A DNA stretch of 64,000 nucleotides, taken from Kingdonia uniflora (lineage: Eukaryota > Streptophyta > Magnoliopsida > Ranunculales > Circaeasteraceae). The translations under genes and the position numbers were made by a program. Under the pieces are notes generated by a model. The model ran no database searches. It was given only the letters and a program-made list of their open reading frames with translations, and was not told the origin of the DNA. Shown here piece after piece: positions 56,947 through 64,000 of this stretch. The stretch spans positions 4,154,001 through 4,218,000 of the forward strand of contig JACGCM010001948.1 in assembly GCA_014058105.1 (NCBI GenBank), in the 5' to 3' direction. How positions within the stretch are numbered: position 1 is the stretch's first letter; each line of letters begins with the position of its first letter.

Positions 56947-58061
56947 TTGGCTTCAAGATTAAGATCAAAGCATAAAGTGTCAGAATCTCCCTTCTACTTG
57001 AATTATACTGTCTGAATTTTAGCAAACTTGCACATAACAAGGTGACTTCTTAATAAACCTGCAAGAAATTTAGAGCAATTAGATAAGAAGTTTTATAATA
57101 AGTTCAAATAGATGAAATGTTGAGAAATGACTATGCATAAGCCTAAACCCAAAATCACTCCCCTAACAATCAAGAACCCTGTGAATACATTTGTCTTAAA
57201 TTGCGATGGAGGAAGGTCTTTCAACACCCATATAATTTGTACTTTTCACATACACCTAAACACAGTGAAGGCAAAGAACTTCCCTAGTCCCTGTACTCAT
57301 TACCATTTTAATGATTAGTGGGCTGAAAACAATAAAACAAGTGGATGCTCATACACAGTTGTTTTTCCAAACTATGGTCACTTGACCAAGGAGTAGCAGT
57401 AATATCAACCCACTTGTTTCTTATGGTTAGCTCTTTCTTCTATCCATAATCAGCAGTGACATTTACAACAATCATAGTGTACGAGTTACAAGACAAGCAG
57501 CTAAAAAAGGCCAGCTAAAGCATGAACTAGGAAGCATAACAACAAAAAAACAAAATAAAAACAAACAAAAAACGAAAAAGAAAAGAAAAGAAAAACTGAG
57601 CAGATAGACTCAAGCAGAAAACAAACTGCTGTCACAAATTATTTCAAAACTGGCAGATATAAAAATGTTGATAGCTTAGTATGAAGAACAAAGAAAAAGT
57701 TCCGGGTTCTAGAGGTTTCAAGCTTTATTCAAAGTTGACAAGACTGAGTTACTTGATTTTCTGATTTGGTAAACATGAGTTTAAAGTATGCAAATTTAAC
57801 ACTAGCTACTTCCAAGGTTTTCATAGAGCAAGATGAAAGATTAAATACGTTTGACCCTTGGAACACAAATGCGTGAGAGGGAGGATAATTCTGTTAATAC
57901 TTCTCTTCATCCGTAACCATCTCTCCAATTATAATTTACTCTTATCAAGGAATATAAGAATCACTTTCTCCCATAGATCAAGAGTAGCCGATCAATCTAA
58001 AACCGTGACCAACATTTAAACTCAATAATAAAATCTAGATATGCCAATTTCGAAAGGTCCC
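56947..58061. other. PIG-C 5' flank / possible UTR intron
   Basis: No further coding sequence recognised. It is AT-rich, with an A-rich run at about 57540-57595. A 5'-UTR exon or promoter of PIG-C is expected here but no unambiguous TATA box can be chosen. Confidence 0.4.
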
Positions 58062-58330
58062 ACATTTTATATTTTTGATAAATGTAAATTTTATTAATAA
58101 AAGGCGCCAAAAGCCAACGAACTACAAACACACGCACAACAAAAGGACCAGCTTCTCTCCTACATAGAAGGACTGAAGCCACAAAAGAAACAAAAACAAA
58201 CAACAACACCAAAAAAAACAAGCTAAACACCCTCAATTAGGTCCCTTAATCACATCCTTCCACTTAACCAAAAGAGACACAAATGGGATTCCGGTCATAT
58301 CTGTCGTAGCTTTACACCGCCATGAAAATC
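58062..58330 (-). mobile_element. LINE 3' tail remnant
   Basis: On the minus strand GTAGTTCGTTGGCTTTTGGC, then GCCTTTTATTAATAAAATTT, resembles the conserved 3' end of plant L1 elements, followed by an A-rich end. Only the 3' end is present, as in 5'-truncated LINE insertions. Confidence 0.4.
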
Positions 58331-58882
58331 TCTCGCAGCTTCTCCTTCCCCTCAAACTTCCTAGCATTGCATACTAAATTGAGTGTGGAGATTTCTTTGG
58401 ATTATGGAATAAATTACTCCTATTATTTTGGTAGGGTGGTGACTTTTTTTTCTTCCAGATTGAGGGGCAATTTTCACAATAGCATCTTAAGCAAGAATTT
58501 GTCAAGCAAGCCTTAGGCTCATGATAGCTGAAAATGGAGAGAAGAATACAAAAACGAAGAAGGACAATATTTAGAACTATTGCAGCAATAAAGATTGTCA
58601 TGCAAAACATTTTACAAGACAACAACTAAGTTGCTTATTTCATGAATTCTAACCGAGGGAGCAACAAGTGCGAGATGCTTACCATTGTTCTATATAAAGT
58701 CTTTCTTCCAATGTTTTATTAGGTATTTTGGTTTCACTTTCCTATATAATAAACATTGCATAATCATTATCTACTAAGACTGCCAAGTACGATTTGGCAG
58801 ATGGCTTTAAGTTGATTTGAACTTAAAGTCTAAAAATAATGACGCAAAAATACTAAAGAATATACTTCCATTCATTGAAATT
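58331..58882. other. Intergenic, no gene seen
   Basis: AT-rich sequence between the LINE tail and the Copia 5' LTR. Short frames lack any family resemblance. Confidence 0.4.
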
Positions 58883-59104
58883 TGCTATAACCCGGGGGCC
58901 AAGCTTGTGAAGGGGTTTGGAAGCCCGCATATGGAAGCCCAATAAGGGGTTAGTTATTAGTTATAGAGAGGCACCCCTACAGGGGGTAAAAATATGTAAT
59001 AGAAGGGACCCTTTTGGTCCTAATCTCATTTTCAATAGAAACTCTCTGCCCCTCTTCTCTCCCCATTTTTCTCCCTCTCTCCACTGAGTTATATAAGTCC
59101 CAAA

Positions 59105-60164
59105 ACGCTATCGACACGTGGATTGCACCGAGAGAAGCACTAGGAGGAGATAGATCTTGTTGGATGGTGTAGATTGTAGGGAAATCTTTGATTTTTCAGG
59201 GAATATTTCTTCCCCTATCCTACTGTGAGTAAAACTCTCCCTACTTTTATGATTTTTGACCAAATCACATGCAAAAAGGTCCCCGTTTTCTTGATTGTAC
59301 TCATTTGTTTTCCCATTTTTATTACTCCCGGTGACTTTGGGAACACCGAATTGGTGAGTTCTCGCCGACAAAACTAAAATCGGAGTTGAGGGTTTTAAAA
59401 CCATGACTCCGGCAACCCATTTTTTGCGGAAACGAACCCAAAAAAAAAAAAAAAAACCCGGCCTTGAGTAACTTATAGAGGAACGAGGAGAGTCAGTGAT
59501 GCTAACGCCAACGGTGTCGTCTCCCCGCCGTCACAAAAGTCAAACCAAATCGGATTTTTTTCCACCACCGAAACATCACACCGACCCCATGACGAAAACC
59601 CCAAGTTTTGGCTTTGAACTAATGCCAAAAAACACGTTAATCGACGTCGGTTTTTGAAGGTTATCGCCGATTTCACGTATTGTTTCGAAGAAGATAATGG
59701 GGGTGTGATCCGGTGCTTTGTACCGTATGGGATCATACCCCATAATCATAACTGCTGCACACGGTTACCGGGAAAATAATTAAACCGACTAGTGGTGTAG
59801 TCAACGTTAAGAGACAACGCAGAATACCAACAACAAATATCTAGGCACCTGCAGCTACTGAATCAGTTGTACCTGCCGAAAATATACATAAAGAATTTGC
59901 CCGAATCGAGGCAAATGCGCAGGTAGATAACCTAGAGGTTTCTACATTTTATGTCTCATCAGAAGGAGAACAACATGATCGAACAAAAGTAGTTGTCGAC
60001 AACAAATTAATATACGCAGTCGCTCTCTCCATTTTGGCCAAGGATCCTGATCTAAAAACCGTTACTGAATGTCAGCAATGACAACATTGGCCGTCTTGGG
60101 AATCAGCAATCAAAAGCAGAGTGTGAATTTCACAAAGCGAGAGGTATTTGGATAGATAGTCCAG
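59105..60164 (+). other. Copia interior, gag-pol 5' part not recognisable
   Basis: Between the 5' LTR and the RT. Includes an A tract near 59440, and at 60020-60170 a degraded region before the RT (PKTVTECQQ, SWESAIKSR) of the kind preceding the Copia RT domain. No gag, protease or integrase motif can be supported. Confidence 0.4.
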
Positions 60165-61540
60165 TTGGATGATTTCACAAAGCCAGCGGTATATAAAAGG
60201 GTATTCATACGAAAACGCAATGAATCTGAGGATATACTGAGGTACAAAGCTCGTTTAGTTGCACAAAGATTCTCCCAAAGACCGGGAATCGATTACGAGG
60301 AAACCTATAGCCCCGTGATGGACGCGATCACGTTCCGTTACTTACTCAGTTTGTCAATCAGAGAAGGACTAGACACACGTCTAATGGATGTGGTTACAGC
60401 ATACATGTACGGCAAGTTGAATACATACATGCATATGAAAATTCCCGAGGGATATCCTTTACCAAAGCATATCAAACCGGGGATAAGCAAAAGTATGCAC
60501 TAAAAGTTCAGTAATCATTATACGAACTTAAGCAATCCGAACTTATGTGGCATAATCGGTTAACTAAGCATTTGAGAAATCATGGATTTACCAATGATCC
60601 GATAGCCCTATGTGTGTTTATCAAAAAGACAAACACATGATTTGCTACAATCGTAGTATATATAGACGACCTGACTCTCATCGAAACTCAGGGGGAGATG
60701 AAGGACGTTGCCGTCTCCTTAAAAGAGGAGTTCAAGATGAAAGATCTAGGTAAAGTCATCCACTACCAACACCAATGATTTCAAGGTCACTAGACATTAA
60801 GTCTAACCAATTTTGTCCTCCAAATGAAGGTGAAGAACCCCTGGGACCAGAAATCCCTTATCTAGGAGCCATAGGAACTTTTTACTATACCTAGCTGGGT
60901 GTACAAGACCAAACATTTCCTTTACAGTAAATCTGTTAGCACGACACAGTTTTGCCCATACACAAAGGCTAGAATGGTATAAAACACCTATTTTGTTCCC
61001 TACAAAGAACAATCGACTTGAGACTCTTCTATTCCAAGGCAAACACCAAGTTGATCAAGTACGCAGACGTTGGCTATCTCTCAGACCCACACATAGCAAG
61101 ATCACAGACATAATACATATTCACGACAAACAGCGCGACGATATCGTGGAGATCAATAAAGCAGACGATGGTGACAACATCTTCTAATCATTCCAAGATC
61201 TTAACACTGTATGAAGTTGGAAGAGAAGTTATCTGGCTCAGAGCAGTTATCAACCACATCGACATGTGTTGCAGATAACAATCAATCGAAAGCTCATCTA
61301 CAACTATCATTGAAGACAACTCTGCCTGCATCTAGCAACTCAAAGGTGGATACATCAAAGGAGATCGCACAAAGCATATCTTGCCGAAGTTTTTCCATAC
61401 ACACGAACTACAAGAGATTGGAGTAATTGACATTCAGCAAGTTCACTCGACAGAAAATCTAGCCGACCTGTTCACCAAGGCATTAACATGAGGACCTTTC
61501 AGAAAGTTGATTTACGGCATTGGGATAAGAAGACTTAGCA
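60165..61540 (+). pseudogene. Copia RT and RNase H remnant
   Basis: YKARLVAQRFSQRPGIDYEE, then ETYSPVMDAITFRYLLSL and RLMDVVTAYMYGKLNTYMHM (60.24-60.45 kb), is the N-terminal part of a Copia RT. VYIDDLTLI near 60.66 kb is the catalytic box, and KDLGKVIH follows. RNase H traces include EDNSACI, then STENLADLFTKAL near 61.46 kb. At least five nonsense codons and shifts are present. No functional enzyme remains. Confidence 0.8.
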
Positions 61541-61914
61541 AATTACAATGCAAGCGTCGAGGGGAGATTCTCCATAGCACTCGAAAACTAAAGCGCGTTG
61601 TACTCTTTTACCATTCTCAGTTATTTTCGGCCTACTAGAGATTTTCCTATGCAAGGTTTTTAACGAGGCAACACTAAACGTATCTCCTGCTCTCTTGAAA
61701 AAATGGTTACATTCTTTCTTATCCAAGGTTTTCCCCTTTGGGTTTTATGGTTAGGTTTTGTATAGAGCAAACTACTTTAAGGATATGCGGACACCCAAAA
61801 GAGGGAGTGTTATAACCCGAGTCCAAGCCCAAGTTAAGGGGTTTGGAAGCCCAATAAGGGGTTAGTTATTGGCTAGGGTAGTTATTAGTTATAGAGAGGC
61901 ACCCCTACAGAGGG

Positions 61915-62379
61915 CAGGGGCGGATTTAGGGAAGGTCCCCCCCCCCCTCCCCTCAAGAATTTTGGAAAAAAATTACTATGTAATGTTAAAAAATTTAAAA
62001 AAAAATTATAGTATAATTATTATTCTTCATCCTTCTAATTCCAAATAGAAGTAGCTTAATTGGTTAAGATTCTTGGCAATGATCATATTGCCCAAAGTTC
62101 AATTCTTGGTAAAAAAAAAATTATTTATTTAATGTTCCCTTCATTTTCCATGAAATTGGTGTTTCTATTTGACTGTTATAATGAGTTTGATTTAAAAATA
62201 AAAAATATACTCGAATTGTTAACCAAGATTGGGCTTAAATTTGACATGATGTTGAGTTTATAATTAGTACCCTAAAAAAAATTTGGGGGCTCCACCGCCG
62301 AACCCCCAAAATTATCTTTAAACCCACTCTGCTTAACTTCACCCCCCCCCCCCCCCCCCAAATCCTGGCTCCGCCCCTG
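61915..62379. mobile_element. hAT-like MITE inside the Copia 3' LTR
   Basis: Inverted termini CAGGGGCGGA... and ...TCCGCCCCTG. Flanking octamers ACAGAGGG and ACACGGGT agree at five of eight bases, consistent with an old 8-bp hAT duplication. C-rich tracts at 61938-61955 and 62342-62359 (18 C) lie just inside the ends. It is absent from the 5' LTR, so it inserted after the element. No transposase. Confidence 0.7.
62050..62110 (+). ncRNA. tRNA-like internal promoter segment inside the MITE
   Basis: GTAGCTTAATTGG at 62051-62063 fits a Pol III A box. AAGTTCAATTCTTGG at 62095-62109 resembles a B box (GGTTCRANYC). The spacing (about 32 bp between them) is tRNA-like, and an A tract follows. It may be a SINE fragment caught in the MITE, or a decayed tRNA-derived sequence. 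No full cloverleaf could be drawn. Confidence 0.4.
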
Positions 62380-62727
62380 ACACGGGTTTAAATATGTAAT
62401 AGAAGGGACCCTTTGGTCCTAATCTCATTTTCAATAGAAACTCTCAGCTCCTCTCTTTTCTCCCCATTTTTCTCCCTCTTTCTACTGAGTTATATTGGTC
62501 CCTACAAAATTTAATTAATACATAATTCATTTCGCAGAGCCCGTGGTTACATGTTCTAAAAAAGATGGTTAGCTTCTTGTAAGGCGAAACTAAATCCTAA
62601 TTAAGGTTTCCTTGACCATTACCACCGTCGCCTCAACCCAAAATCCTAGTCACCTCACAACTATATACATGTACTTATTATCCCTGATTCGTTATGATAC
62701 TTCTGAACCTCTTTTAATGCTCTTTGC

Positions 62728-63845
62728 ATAAAAATAATTCCTACTTGCCTCATACTACCTTCCACCTCGTTCAACAATCACCACCTGCACCTTTCAACGC
62801 CTTACATCTCCCATATTTGTCTCCAACTAAATCCAATTCCTTAAGATGTCTCAACTTCCCCATAAAGTTTCATAAACAATCAAAATCTTGTTTATCTACC
62901 GACCAGATCAGTGACAATTTTGCAATTATTCAATATGGGAAAGTACCCTTTTATTATCATGATCAAGGTTGTCAAAATCGTGCGATTCAAATCAAAAATC
63001 GTACGATTTGAATTGAATCGGTGCCCTAACGATTTAAATTGAACTATACAATCGTTTTTGAATCGCAAAAATCGTAGATTTTGTTAAATCGTGGGATTTT
63101 TCAGAGATTTTCAATGGTTCTCAAATTTGGAAAGAGATAAAAGAAACGCATTGGGGAAGCCATTGTTACTCTTTTTGCTTGGAGAAGAAGAAGATGATTT
63201 GGATTCTTAAATGCAATTTACACCCATACCCCTCTATATTTTTGTGAATGGCATCCTTACCCTTATTGCTTTAAACAATATAGCAACTTCAGGACTAAAA
63301 TTTTACCCTAAATTACGATTGACCTTTAATAAAGTTTCAAGAGCTAAAACCCCATTTTTAAGTTTTGCAAAAAGGTGAAGATGTTTTTCACTCACATAAT
63401 GACCACCGTTTGTTCCTACGCTATTCTACATCAAGGAGAATAATCAAATCTCTTTATATTGATTTTAGTATCTTGGCTATTATGATGATTTTTGTTAATA
63501 TTACACATAGGATTCTTTTTTCTTCTTCTTTTTGTGATATTTAAAAAAATCCATAAAAATCTTATGATTTAAGATTCGATTCGATTTGATTTTTCATTTC
63601 TACGATTTACGATCTGATAACCTTGATCATGACCAATCTATTAATGAGAAAACCAATATGGGTTATTATCTTATCTTCAAAACCCATTAAAGACAACTCC
63701 CATTTCTCCTTTCTTCTAAAGAACAACCCTCCTTCACAAAATTCCTACATTCCACAACCGCTTTCCACCTCGTTCAGTAATCACCAACTCTGCCTTTTAA
63801 AACCTTACATCTACCATTATTTTCCTCAAACTAAACCGAAACCCG
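62728..63845. repeat. Direct repeat flanking the second MITE
   Basis: 62728-62850 and 63742-63845 share CCACCTCGTTCA, AATCACCA and CCTTACATCT in the same order, roughly 75 percent alike by eye. The MITE at 62964 lies between the two copies. Confidence 0.6.
62964..63625. mobile_element. MITE with CAAGGTT termini
   Basis: Left terminus CAAGGTTGTCAAAATCG; the right terminus read inward is CAAGGTTATCAGATCG. Flanks ATCATGAT (62956-62963) and ATCATGAC (63626-63633) agree at seven of eight bases, so an 8-bp target duplication is likely. The interior begins and ends with further ATCGTACGATTTGAA-like inverted strings. No transposase frame. Probably hAT-type. Confidence 0.7.
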
Positions 63846-64000
63846 ACCCAAGAATTCTTCGTGTCAGGTTTAACAAACCCAAACCCAAACCCATCCTGCC
63901 AATTTTCGGGTTGACCCAACCCAACCCGATTGCCACCACCCGATTGCCACCCCTGGTGCAAGGTGTCACAAAAATAGTCTCGCGATCGCGGCTTGAGAAC
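63634..64000. other. No gene seen; CCCAACCC-rich end
   Basis: Includes the second copy of the direct repeat and, from about 63860, simple sequence built from GACCCAACCC and CCCAAACCC. It resembles the CCAACCTGACCC-rich stretch at 4460-4560. Confidence 0.4.

Larger units (their letters stand above)
58883..62506 (+). mobile_element. Truncated Copia element with MITE in its 3' LTR
   Basis: 5' LTR 58883 to about 59104 and 3' LTR 61808-62506. The latter is enlarged by a 465-bp MITE (61915-62379). The exact AAATT duplication is at 58878-58882 and 62507-62511. A polypurine CCCAAAAGAGGGAG precedes the 3' LTR. Internal sequence keeps RT and RNase H but gag, protease and integrase are missing or unrecognisable, so it is internally deleted. 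The 5' LTR end and PBS are eroded. Confidence 0.85.

Noticed and set aside
195..62359. Runs of 14-20 C (195-208, 1669-1688, 62342-62359) as functional G-quadruplex or i-motif sites
   Set aside because: Homopolymer runs of this length are also typical sequencing or assembly artefacts, and no gene context supports a role.
1..64000. CRISPR array, prophage, bacterial operon or plastid insertion
   Set aside because: No regular spacer-repeat array, no bacterial-type gene cluster and no plastid gene was seen; introns and plant transposons dominate.

Overview
The window is nuclear DNA of a flowering plant, most likely a eudicot. It is AT-rich, its genes are split by GT-AG introns, and much of it is plant LTR retrotransposons, LINE remnants and MITEs. 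Three protein-coding genes look intact: a WOX5-type homeobox gene (6551-7160, +), a sulfoquinovosyltransferase gene SQD2 (54721 down to 32756, -, 11 exons) and an intronless PIG-C/SETH1 gene of GPI-anchor synthesis (56946 down to 56080, -). The species cannot be named from the sequence.

Layout. 1-5.4 kb holds no recognised gene; a diverged direct repeat pair (about 2.48-3.1 and 3.23-3.8 kb) carries coding-like remnants of unknown type. 5.4-12.65 kb and 28.16-29.85 kb are three copies of one segmental duplication. Unit 1 keeps the WOX5 gene, unit 2 has lost it, and unit 3 was separated by later insertions. Each unit carries, on the minus strand, a copy of an unrecognised short gene; units 2 and 3 also carry a receptor-kinase fragment. 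From 12.7 to 14.2 kb is a LINE 3' remnant. 14.4-28.15 kb is a decayed Sirevirus-like Copia element on the minus strand (LTRs, PBS, PPT, gag, protease, integrase, RT, RNase H, extra 3' ORF). A 2.6-kb solo LTR with a perfect 5-bp target duplication splits its integrase. 30.1-32.5 kb holds another solo LTR and a gag-only non-autonomous element.

SQD2 covers 22 kb although its coding sequence is 1521 bp. Introns 1-3 hold a LINE remnant, two non-autonomous LTR elements of one family in opposite orientation, a 4.5-kb non-autonomous LTR element nested in LINE-like sequence, and a 1.6-kb TRIM. The reading frame across all 11 exons is nevertheless intact (506 codons). Two PHR1-type P1BS motifs lie within 140 bp upstream of its start codon, as expected for a phosphate-starvation-induced sulfolipid gene. 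Downstream of PIG-C (58.9-62.5 kb) is a truncated Copia element whose 3' LTR contains a hAT-like MITE, followed by a second MITE at 62.96-63.63 kb.

The three intact genes act in unrelated processes (root stem-cell identity, plastid sulfolipid synthesis, ER GPI-anchor synthesis). Nothing suggests they form one system. The most unusual signals are arrays of the palindrome ATTCGAAT in several unrelated transposon contexts, a 67-bp-arm hairpin at 8610-8756, the tandem WOX5-locus duplication with its unrecognised gene family, and inverted LTR copies flanking SQD2 exon 3.
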